A stretch of DNA of 5,577 nt from Lysobacteraceae bacterium (GTDB taxonomy: Bacteria > Pseudomonadota > Gammaproteobacteria > Xanthomonadales > Xanthomonadaceae): the NCBI GenBank assembly GCA_017990865.1, contig JAGNNB010000226.1, positions 1-5,577 of the forward strand, given 5' to 3'. Positions 1 through 5,049 of this stretch are shown in pieces (the stretch's first letter is position 1; every line of letters starts with the position of its first letter). The position numbers and the translations under genes are program-made. Under the pieces are notes generated by a model, which did not search any database, was not told where the DNA came from, and saw only the letters and a program-made list of their open reading frames with translations.

Positions 1-369
1 CTCGCCGTCCGTCGCGGCGTCGTCGCGCATGCCTAAACCGATCGCCAGCCCCGCGACGGTCGCGGCCATCGCCAACGCCGACGGCGCGGCGACGCGGCGC
101 CAACGCACGTTCGGCCGCGCAGCCGACTGCGCCGAAGCGGCCGCGCCCGTATCGCCGGCCAATAACCGCAGCAGCGGATCGTTCGCGCCTTCGTCGGGCA
201 ACGCGAACGCGCGGCGCAAGCGCGCATCGTTGTCGCGGAAGCGGTCGAGGCGCACGCGCGCACCGGGCTCGCTCAACAAGCGGCGTTCCAGTTCGATGCG
301 CGCCTCCGGCGACAATTCGTCGTCCAGATAAGCGCACAACACATCGTCGGTGAGATTGTCGATGTTCAT
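1..369 (-). CDS. Membrane-anchored anti-sigma factor, partial (C-terminus beyond window)
   Basis: Reading from the ATG at 369 down to base 1 gives 123 codons without a stop, so the 3' end lies outside the window. Residues 1-60 resemble the cytoplasmic sigma-binding domain of ECF anti-sigma factors: the start (DDVLCAYLDDELSPEAR, residues 8-24) matches the common 'aYLDgELspeer' opening, followed by an acidic/basic helix. A single hydrophobic segment at about 93-114 (VAAPSALAMAATVAGLAIGL...) follows the basic stretch RWRR (89-92), which predicts a cytoplasmic N-terminus and a periplasmic C-terminus. The zinc-binding HxxxCxxC motif of ZAS-type anti-sigma factors is absent; only Cys12 is present in the visible part. 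The start lies one base after the TGA of the sigma gene (TGA-T-ATG), so translational coupling is likely. The function rests on this architecture and the partner gene. The periplasmic domain cannot be judged. Confidence 0.82.
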   Translation of the reverse strand, partial: MNIDNLTDDVLCAYLDDELSPEARIELERRLLSEPGARVRLDRFRDNDARLRRAFALPDEGANDPLLRLLAGDTGAAASAQSAARPNVRWRRVAAPSALAMAATVAGLAIGLGMRDDAATDGE

Positions 370-370
370 A

Positions 371-895
371 TCAGCGTCCGACCGAAGCGAGAGAAGGCGT
401 GCCAGCGGCGAATTTCGACGCCATCGCCGCGCGAGCGCGGGAGAGCCGGCTCATCACGGTGCCGATCGGCACCTGCAGGGCATCCGCGGTTTGTTGGTAG
501 CTCATGCCTTCCAGCACCACCAAGCACAGCACCGAGCGCTGTTCTTCGGGCAAGCTCATCAAGGCGCGACGCGCGTATTCCAAATCCAGCAGATGTTCGG
601 CAGTGGCCCGGCCGTCCTCGGCCATGACCTCGCCGGCGGCCTCCAACGGCAATTCCTGGCTGCGTTTGGCCCGACGCTCGTCGATCCACAGATTGCGGAT
701 CACCCGGAACATCATGCTGTCCAAGCGCAGGGTTTCGCGCCGCCCGGCCTTGCCCCACTCGCCCTCTTGGCGGAGCGCGCGCTCCAAAGCGCCGTGCAGC
801 AAGTCCTCGGCATCCGACACGTTGCCCGCGACCGAGAGCGCGAATCGGCGCAGTCGGGGCAGCAGGGCGATCAGCTCGTCGCGTAGGGTCGTCAT
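371..895 (-). CDS. ECF-type RNA polymerase sigma factor (sigma-70 family)
   Basis: A 174-residue protein, the usual length of an ECF sigma factor that has only regions 2 and 4. Region 2 covers about residues 8-78: RLRRFALSVAG, then DAEDLLHGALERAL (28-41), the core-binding and -10 recognition part, ending in NLWIDERRAKR (68-78). Region 4 covers about 108-160: LPEEQRSVLCLVVLEGMSYQ followed by the helix-turn-helix (about 131-157; QQTADALQVPIGTVMSRLSR) that reads the -35 element. Regions 1 and 3 are missing, as expected for ECF factors. The ATG at 895 is preceded by GGCGG (901-905 on the other strand) with about 5 bases of spacing. An overlapping ATG at 900 hits a stop after two codons. The gene forms a unit with the downstream anti-sigma gene and is divergent from the S8 protease gene, its likely target. 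Family assignment is secure; the ECF subgroup and the signal are unknown. Confidence 0.93.
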   Translation of the reverse strand: MTTLRDELIALLPRLRRFALSVAGNVSDAEDLLHGALERALRQEGEWGKAGRRETLRLDSMMFRVIRNLWIDERRAKRSQELPLEAAGEVMAEDGRATAEHLLDLEYARRALMSLPEEQRSVLCLVVLEGMSYQQTADALQVPIGTVMSRLSRARAAMASKFAAGTPSLASVGR

Positions 896-900
896 GGCAT

Positions 901-905
901 CCGCC
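901..905 (-). promoter_or_regulatory. Ribosome binding site of the sigma factor gene
   Basis: Read on the minus strand the bases are GGCGG, about 5 bases before the ATG at 895. It supports this start over the out-of-frame ATG at 900. Confidence 0.45.
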
Positions 906-920
906 GTGGATTTGTCCTAC

Positions 921-948
921 TGTAACGAGCCAGGGGGACTTCTATTCC
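921..948 (+). promoter_or_regulatory. Candidate ECF-type promoter for the S8 protease gene
   Basis: The 93-base gap between the two divergent starts (895 and 989) holds TGTAACG at 921-927, a GTAAC-type -35 element of the kind seen for several ECF sigma factors. About 16 bases later comes a T/A-richer stretch, CTATTCC (942-948), at -10 position. Transcription would begin near 955, giving a leader of about 35 bases before the ATG at 989. The stretch GGAATAGAAG on the opposite strand (948 to 939) could form part of a promoter for the sigma gene, but no convincing -10 was found for it. This is inferred from spacing and motif similarity only. Confidence 0.35.
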
Positions 949-975
949 ATCGCCGATGCGATTCGGCGGATTTCG

Positions 976-982
976 GGTCGGA
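976..982 (+). promoter_or_regulatory. Ribosome binding site supporting the start at 989
   Basis: GGTCGGA lies 6 bases before the ATG at 989. It is an imperfect Shine-Dalgarno sequence, but it matches the start that puts the signal peptide exactly at the N-terminus. Confidence 0.4.
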
Positions 983-988
983 CCACGC

Positions 989-2809
989 ATGCGCGCACTT
1001 CAACGGCTGACCATCGCTGCCCTCCTGACCACCGCGCTGGCGCTGCCCGGCGCCGGCCCAGCGGCCGGGCACGACCGCGACAGCCACGAAACCCGGGATG
1101 TCCGCGAGACCCGAGACAGCCAAGACGCGCGCGAGACGGATCGCGACCGTGACCGCGACACCGATCGCGACCGCCAGGATGCGGAGCGCGGCGACGAGAG
1201 CAAGGACCGCTCCCGGACGGCTCGCGACAACGACGCGAGCAAGGACTCGAAAGACACCGCCGTGCTGCCGACCGGCGGCAGCGCGATGAGCAAGAGCAGC
1301 GACAGCGATTCGGACAGTTCGGGCTCCGGCTCGGGTTCGAGCTCCGATTCATCGGCATCGAATACGTCGGGATCGAACAGCGGTTCCAGCAGCAAGTCAG
1401 GCTCATCCAATTCCGGTTCATCCAATTCCGGCTCCTCCAACTCAGGCAGCGGAAGTTCCGGCTCCAACTCAGGTTCTTCGGGGTCTTCGGGTTCTTCGGA
1501 TTCCGATGTCGATGACGATTCCGGCAGCAACAGCGGTTCGTCGAACAGCGGCTCCGATAACGACAGCGACGACTCAGGCAGCAACAGCGGCTCATCGAGC
1601 GACGACGACGATGACGACCGCGGCGACGACTCCGGCAGCAACAGCGGCTCGTCGAACAGCGGCTCCGATGACGACGACCAGAACGAAGATAGCGACAGCG
1701 ACGACGATAATGATGATGGCGACGACAGCGACGGCCAAGCTCAGGCTGCGGGCGCCGGCGACGCGCGTCGCATCGACATCGAAACCGACGCGCAGGGACG
1801 CGAGCGCCGTCGCGGCGAATTTCTGGTGCGCGGTGGGCGCGAAGTCGCCGACGCGCTGCGCGCCGCGGGCTTCCGCACGTTGTCCTCGCGCCATTTGTCC
1901 AACTTGAACGCCTCGGTCCTGCGTGTGGAAGTGCGCGCGGGCAGCACGATGGACGCGGACATCGCCTTCGCGCGGCACATCGCCGGCACCGACGATGCGG
2001 AACCCAACTACGTGTTTCGTCTCTCCGGCGCCGCGACAACGTTCGCGGGGCTCGCGACGGCCGCGGCGCAGACGACGGCCGACAGCGGCGTGCGCGTCGG
2101 CGTCGTGGATACCGGCGCCGACGGCCAAGCGCCCGCACTGCGCGATCGCATCGCCGCCGCGCGCGGATTCGGCGGCCCGTACACGGCGCGCACGCACGGC
2201 ACTTACGTCGCGCAAATTTTGGCCCGCGAAAACGTCCGCGTCGAAGTCGCCGATGTCTTCCAGGCCGATGCGCAAGGCGCACCCGTCGCGACCGCGGAAT
2301 CGATCGCGCGCGGCATCGATTGGCTCGCGGCGCGACGTATTCCGGTGGTCAACGTCAGCATCACCGGCCCCAACAGCGGCGTGTTGTCGGCGGTCGTCGC
2401 GCGCGCGATCGAACGCGGCACGATTGTCGTCGCCGCCGCCGGCAACGACGGCCCCGCCGCGCCGCCGGTCTACCCCGCCGCCTTCGCCAACGTGGTCGGC
2501 GTCACTGCCGTCGATCAAGGCGGTCGCGTGTATCGCCGCGCCAATCGCGGGCAATACGTCGATTTCGCCGCGCTCGGCGTGCGCGTACCGGTGACGGGCG
2601 CGAACGGCAACGTCGAATACGTGTCGGGGACGTCGTACGCCGCCCCGCTCATCGCCGCCGCGTTCGCGCGTCGCTACACGCAACAACGCCCCGGCGGCGC
2701 TGTCGCCGAAATCGCGCGCATGCAGAACGCCGCGATCGATCTGGGCGAACGCGGCCGCGATCCGGTCTTCGGCTGGGGTCGCGTATCGACGAGCGAAGCG
2801 CAACGCTGA
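989..2809 (+). CDS. Secreted subtilisin-family (S8) serine protease with long Asp/Arg- and Ser/Gly/Asn/Asp-rich N-terminal region
   Basis: A 606-residue endopeptidase precursor. Residues 1-27 form a signal peptide (MRALQRL, hydrophobic core TIAALLTTALAL, likely cleavage after AAG27); there is no lipobox. Residues 28-90 are almost only D, R, E, S, K, T and Q. Residues 101-248 are a Ser/Gly/Asn/Asp low-complexity tract. Residues about 276-345 (GEFLVRGG ... AEPNYVFRL) resemble an inhibitor-I9-like propeptide. The catalytic domain (about 365-606) has Asp374 in VGVVDTGAD, His403 in THGTYVAQ, oxyanion Asn486 in AAAGNDGP and Ser549 in SGTSYAAP, with subtilisin-like spacing, so it should be active. 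No cysteine is present. An in-frame ATG at 956 would add 11 residues before the signal peptide and leave no room for the upstream promoter candidate, so 989 is preferred (GGTCGGA at 976-982 is a plausible ribosome site). The gene is divergent from an ECF sigma/anti-sigma pair that probably controls it. Substrate and location (periplasm, surface or medium) are not shown by the sequence. Confidence 0.92.
   Translation: MRALQRLTIAALLTTALALPGAGPAAGHDRDSHETRDVRETRDSQDARETDRDRDRDTDRDRQDAERGDESKDRSRTARDNDASKDSKDTAVLPTGGSAMSKSSDSDSDSSGSGSGSSSDSSASNTSGSNSGSSSKSGSSNSGSSNSGSSNSGSGSSGSNSGSSGSSGSSDSDVDDDSGSNSGSSNSGSDNDSDDSGSNSGSSSDDDDDDRGDDSGSNSGSSNSGSDDDDQNEDSDSDDDNDDGDDSDGQAQAAGAGDARRIDIETDAQGRERRRGEFLVRGGREVADALRAAGFRTLSSRHLSNLNASVLRVEVRAGSTMDADIAFARHIAGTDDAEPNYVFRLSGAATTFAGLATAAAQTTADSGVRVGVVDTGADGQAPALRDRIAAARGFGGPYTARTHGTYVAQILARENVRVEVADVFQADAQGAPVATAESIARGIDWLAARRIPVVNVSITGPNSGVLSAVVARAIERGTIVVAAAGNDGPAAPPVYPAAFANVVGVTAVDQGGRVYRRANRGQYVDFAALGVRVPVTGANGNVEYVSGTSYAAPLIAAAFARRYTQQRPGGAVAEIARMQNAAIDLGERGRDPVFGWGRVSTSEAQR
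1070..1258 (+). other. Asp/Arg alternating-charge segment of the S8 protease
   Basis: Encodes residues 28-90, immediately after the signal peptide. It is almost entirely charged or polar, with alternating DR pairs (for example TDRDRDRDTDRDRQD) and no hydrophobic core. It should be disordered and zwitterionic. Acidic and basic residues are roughly balanced, unlike the following tract, which is strongly acidic. Confidence 0.75.
1400..1444 (+). repeat. Three tandem 15-base units encoding GSSNS
   Basis: Units at 1400-1414, 1415-1429 and 1430-1444, each encoding Gly-Ser-Ser-Asn-Ser. The first two differ by one base (GGC/GGT); the third differs at several third positions. A whole number of codons per unit means gain or loss keeps the frame. 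Confidence 0.85.
1472..1498 (+). repeat. Three tandem 9-base units encoding GSS
   Basis: GGTTCTTCG, GGGTCTTCG and GGTTCTTCG at 1472-1480, 1481-1489 and 1490-1498. They are in frame with the protease and differ only in the third base of the glycine codon. Confidence 0.85.
1517..1669 (+). repeat. Spaced 42-base direct repeats encoding DSGSNSGSSNSGSD
   Basis: Copy 1 at 1517-1558 and copy 3 at 1628-1669 are nearly identical over 42 bases and encode the same 14 residues. A shorter middle copy starts at 1571 (DSGSNSGSSSDD, to about 1606). The copies are separated by Asp-rich spacers, which suggests past duplication of a block of about 55 bases. Confidence 0.82.
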
Positions 2810-2829
2810 GCGCCGATTACCGAGCCATC

Positions 2830-2853
2830 GAGTCGCCGAGTCGTCAAGTCGTC
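2830..2853. repeat. Three imperfect 8-base tandem units in a convergent intergenic gap
   Basis: GAGTCGCC, GAGTCGTC and AAGTCGTC follow one another in the 74-base gap (2810-2883) between the convergent protease and dioxygenase genes. No hairpin followed by a T-run is seen here, so no intrinsic terminator can be named. Confidence 0.6.
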
Positions 2854-2883
2854 GACGCCCGCGCGGAATCGCAAGCGCTCGCC

Positions 2884-3795
2884 TTAGACGAACACACCCT
2901 CGCGCAACCACTTCGTCGCCACCCATTTTTCTCCGGCGATCACCGGGGCGCCGCCGTGCAGGGTTTTGGTCGAGGGATGCGGGCGGTCGTAAGCGAAGTA
3001 CAGCGCGCAGCCGCGTTTCGGCGCGAAGCGCAGGCCCAATTCGGGAAACGTGGTGTCGCCGCCGCGTTCCGGTTCGCGCAGATACATCAGGAACGTCGCG
3101 ATGCGCTGACCGCCGCGCGACAGCAAGGCGGGCGCGCCGAGCGTGTCCGGGTCGAAATAATCGTGATGCGGTTCGTAGCGGTCGCCCGGGCGGTAATGCA
3201 GCACCTGCAGGTTCTCGCCGTTCTCCACCGGCCACGTCAGCAATCGCGCGATGCGCGCTTCAATGGTGCGCACCACCGGGTTTTCCCCGCGCTCGAAAAA
3301 CATGCCGCGACTGGTGCGCACGGTATCCTCTTGATCGACGCCGGTGTGCCGGTCTGCGGTCATCGAGCGCTGCATGCGCGGCCGCGCGGTTTCGACCAGG
3401 CGGTCGCATTCCTGCTTGCTGAGGAAGTCGCCGAAGAGCACGATCTGCGGCGTTTTCATGGCCATCAGCACCGAGACCTTGCGGTCGCCGACATCGACGC
3501 TGGTGGCGTCGCCGACGATCGGCGTCGGCATCGCGGCGGCGGCCGGCGGCAACGATCTCGTGTCGTCGGCATCGCTCAACGACGATAGTGGCACTGCGTT
3601 CGCGGGCGGCAGCGCGCCATCGGTCGCCCCATCGGCCTTCGCGCGATCGCCCATGGCCTGCGCGATCAAACCCAGCGCCAGCTCGCGCCCCCAGCCGCGG
3701 TCCTGCATGGACAGCAGCAGGGAATTCGCGCTGTAGCCGGCGCGAATCTGTTCGACCAGCCAGCCGCGGATATTCGCGAAATCGGAATCGCTCAT
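2884..3795 (-). CDS. Prolyl-4-hydroxylase-like 2-oxoglutarate/Fe(II)-dependent dioxygenase
   Basis: A 303-residue protein. The C-terminal half (about 115-303) is a P4H alpha-subunit-type double-stranded beta-helix: FGDFLSKQECDRLVETARPR (121-140) opens the domain, then VRTSRGMFFERGE (159-171), VLHYRPGDRYEPHHDYF (198-214) with iron ligands His210 and Asp212, GGDTTFPELGLRFAPKRG (245-262), and LHGGAPVIAGEKWVATKW (279-296) with the third iron ligand His280 and Lys290, which binds 2-oxoglutarate. The family hydroxylates proline or other residues on protein or peptide substrates; the substrate here is unknown. Residues 1-50 form a separate helical region (RGWLVEQIRAGYSANSLLLS...) joined by an Ala/Pro-rich linker (about 52-100). 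The start at 3795 (MSDSDF) is preferred. An in-frame ATG at 3888 would add 31 residues without family-like features, although GGTGG precedes it. No signal peptide, so cytoplasmic. Convergent with the protease, divergent from dusA. Confidence 0.92.
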   Translation of the reverse strand: MSDSDFANIRGWLVEQIRAGYSANSLLLSMQDRGWGRELALGLIAQAMGDRAKADGATDGALPPANAVPLSSLSDADDTRSLPPAAAAMPTPIVGDATSVDVGDRKVSVLMAMKTPQIVLFGDFLSKQECDRLVETARPRMQRSMTADRHTGVDQEDTVRTSRGMFFERGENPVVRTIEARIARLLTWPVENGENLQVLHYRPGDRYEPHHDYFDPDTLGAPALLSRGGQRIATFLMYLREPERGGDTTFPELGLRFAPKRGCALYFAYDRPHPSTKTLHGGAPVIAGEKWVATKWLREGVFV

Positions 3796-3844
3796 CGATA
3801 AGACCCGCTCGGAAAAAATCGGTTCACGCCGCGTCGCCGCCAGC

Positions 3845-3859
3845 GCATTCCGGGAATGC
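3845..3859. promoter_or_regulatory. Perfect 15-base palindrome in the dioxygenase/dusA divergent gap
   Basis: GCATTCC-G-GGAATGC is a perfect 7+1+7 inverted repeat, 50 bases upstream of the preferred dioxygenase start and about 95 bases upstream of dusA. It is a reasonable operator candidate for a dimeric regulator. If the longer dioxygenase start (3888) were used it would lie inside the gene. It is not followed directly by a T-run on either strand, so it is not read as a terminator. Confidence 0.4.
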
Positions 3860-3907
3860 TCCGCGGCCGACGACGCGCCGCCAAGCATAGCCCACCGCCT
3901 CCGCAGG

Positions 3908-3929
3908 GGCGCGATCGCAGAGGCGCGAT
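3908..3929. repeat. Direct repeat GGCGCGAT upstream of dusA
   Basis: GGCGCGAT occurs at 3908-3915 and 3922-3929, 14 bases apart, just before dusA; the first copy overlaps the palindrome GCGATCGC (3911-3918). In DNA this GC-rich it may be chance. No clear -35/-10 pair for dusA was recognised. Confidence 0.3.
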
Positions 3930-3953
3930 TGGCCCGGCTGGTACCATGACGCG

Positions 3954-4973
3954 ATGCCGTCCGCCCTCATTCCCGCCGAACGCCTGCGCCTATCCGTCGC
4001 GCCGATGATGGACTGGACCGACACGCATTGCCGCAGTTTTCATCGCGTGTTGGCGCCGCATGCGCGGCTGTACACCGAGATGGTGCATGCGAACGCGGTG
4101 ATCCACGGCGACCGTTCGCAATTGCTGGCGATGGATGCGAGCGAGCATCCGGTGGCGCTGCAGCTCGGCGGCAGCGAGCCCGCGGCACTGGCGCAGGCCG
4201 CACGCATCGGTGCGGAGTTCGGCTTCGACGAGATCAATCTCAACTGCGGCTGTCCGTCGGATCGCGTGCAAGCCGGGCGTTTCGGCGCGTGTTTGATGCG
4301 CGAAGCGGACCTCGTCGCCGATGGCGTGGCGGCGATGATCGCCGCGGTGCCCGCGACGGTGCCGGTGACCGTGAAATGCCGGCTGGGCATGGACGATGAC
4401 CACGAATGGGAACGCTTCGTCGGTTTCGTCGACACCGTGGCCGCGGCCGGTTGCCGCAGCTTCGTCGTGCATGCGCGCAACGCGTGGCTGCAAGGGCTGT
4501 CGCCGAAGGAAAATCGCGAAGTACCGCCGCTGCGTTACGACTGGGCGTATCGGCTCAAACGCGAGCGTCCTGCGCTGCAGGTGGTCATCAACGGTGGCAT
4601 CGCCGATCTCGACGCCGCGACCGCGCATCTGGCGCACGTCGATGGCGCGATGCTCGGCCGCGCGGCCTATCACGACCCGTATGTGCTGCATCGGCTCGAT
4701 CGCGCCTGGTTCGGCGCATCGGAAGTCGATCGCACACCGCTTGCGCGCGGCGTGTTGCTCCGCGCGTGGCGGCCGTACGTGGAAGCGCAACTCGCGCGCG
4801 GCGTACTGTTGAAGCGGATGACGCGGCACATCCTCGGCCTGTTCCACAGCGAACGCGGTGGACGCGTGTTCCGGCAAATTCTCAGCGAAGACGCGCACTG
4901 CCCCGGCGCGGACTGGGCGCTGATCGAACGCGCGCTGGCCGTAACCGAACGTTACGGCGACATCGCGGCTTGA
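3954..4973 (+). CDS. dusA: tRNA-dihydrouridine(20/20a) synthase DusA
   Basis: A 339-residue FMN enzyme that reduces uridine to dihydrouridine in the D-loop of tRNA (U20/U20a in the DusA class) using NADPH. The N-terminal TIM barrel shows the DusA signature APMMDWTDTHCRSFHR (16-31), YTEMVHANAVIHGDR (40-54), QLGGSEP (70-76), and NLNCGCPSDRVQAGRFGACL (95-114) with catalytic Cys100. TVKCRLGMDD (139-148) contributes Lys141, and FVVHARNAWLQGLSPKENRE (170-189) contributes His173 and the DusA-specific loop that separates it from DusB and DusC. VINGGI and GRAAYHDPY form the phosphate-binding end of the barrel. A helical tRNA-recognition domain follows, with LKRMTRHILGLFHSERGGR near the end. Length is typical (E. 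coli DusA is about 330). The start at 3954 gives the expected short leader before the barrel; the Shine-Dalgarno sequence is weak. Followed after 76 bases by the pentein gene. Confidence 0.96.
   Translation: MPSALIPAERLRLSVAPMMDWTDTHCRSFHRVLAPHARLYTEMVHANAVIHGDRSQLLAMDASEHPVALQLGGSEPAALAQAARIGAEFGFDEINLNCGCPSDRVQAGRFGACLMREADLVADGVAAMIAAVPATVPVTVKCRLGMDDDHEWERFVGFVDTVAAAGCRSFVVHARNAWLQGLSPKENREVPPLRYDWAYRLKRERPALQVVINGGIADLDAATAHLAHVDGAMLGRAAYHDPYVLHRLDRAWFGASEVDRTPLARGVLLRAWRPYVEAQLARGVLLKRMTRHILGLFHSERGGRVFRQILSEDAHCPGADWALIERALAVTERYGDIAA
3992..4033 (+). other. Unoccupied dusA integration-site region
   Basis: The 5' part of dusA encoding SVAPMMDWTDTHCR is the conserved stretch used as attachment site by the known dusA-targeting tyrosine integrases of prophages and genomic islands. 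Here the gene is intact, its upstream region reads directly into the divergent dioxygenase gene, and no second copy of this stretch or integrase gene is visible. The site therefore appears empty in this strain. Exact att core boundaries are not determined. Confidence 0.4.
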
Positions 4974-4980
4974 GCGCCAT

Positions 4981-5006
4981 TCGATCGTCGCTCGAACGTC
5001 GATCGA
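4981..5006. repeat. Short inverted repeat between dusA and the pentein gene
   Basis: TCGATCG (4981-4987) and CGATCGA (5000-5006) can pair as a 7-bp stem with a 12-base loop just after the dusA stop. No T-run follows, so termination is doubtful and readthrough into the next gene is possible. Confidence 0.3.
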
Positions 5007-5008
5007 TT

Positions 5009-5026
5009 CGCATGATCCGCATGATC
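5009..5026. repeat. Tandem 9-base duplication CGCATGATC
   Basis: Two exact copies, 5009-5017 and 5018-5026, in the leader of the pentein gene, 24 bases before its ATG. Each contains an ATG: the one at 5012 is in the gene's reading phase modulo 9 duplication but outside the family-like N-terminus, so it is not taken as a start. The role is unknown. Confidence 0.5.
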
Positions 5027-5049
5027 CGCCGCAACCGACCGAAATCACG

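Larger units (their letters stand above)
1289..1732 (+). repeat. Ser/Gly/Asn/Asp low-complexity tract built on short repeats (protease residues 101-248)
   Basis: About 148 residues made nearly only of S, G, N and D. The first half is Ser/Gly/Asn-rich; the second half becomes Asp-rich (runs such as SSSDDDDDDRGDD and DDDDQNEDSDSDDD). The DNA uses more AAT, TCA, TCC and TCT codons than the flanking sequence, so local GC is visibly lower. The composition recalls serine-aspartate stalks of surface proteins, but there is no anchor motif. RTX nonapeptides (GGxGxDxUx) are not present. Confidence 0.85.

Noticed and set aside
350..886. Plus-strand open frame of 178 codons opposite the sigma factor gene.
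   Set aside because: The minus frame has all sigma regions 2 and 4; the plus frame has no recognisable family features.
1400..1669. Possible CRISPR-like or satellite array.
   Set aside because: The repeats are short, tandem, in frame and encode the same amino acids. There are no unique spacers of regular length.
1289..1732. RTX-type calcium-binding repeats or a type I secretion signal.
   Set aside because: The GGxGxDxUx nonapeptide does not occur and the protein has a normal N-terminal signal peptide.
2810..2883. Intrinsic terminator between the convergent protease and dioxygenase genes.
   Set aside because: Only GAGTCG-type short repeats and a GTCGAC palindrome are present, with no GC-rich stem followed by T residues on either strand.
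942..3235. Very long minus-strand open frames opposite the protease gene (for example 1592-3235, 1000-1641 and 942-2282).
   Set aside because: They mirror GC-rich, stop-poor coding DNA. Their translations are Arg/Ala-rich or Glu/Ser/Pro/Leu-rich mirror images of the low-complexity tract, with no domain, while the plus strand encodes a complete subtilase.
3812..3859. Palindrome at 3845-3859 plus the A/T run at 3812-3817 as a terminator or attenuator on the minus strand.
   Set aside because: The T-run is about 27 bases away from the stem, too far for an intrinsic terminator.
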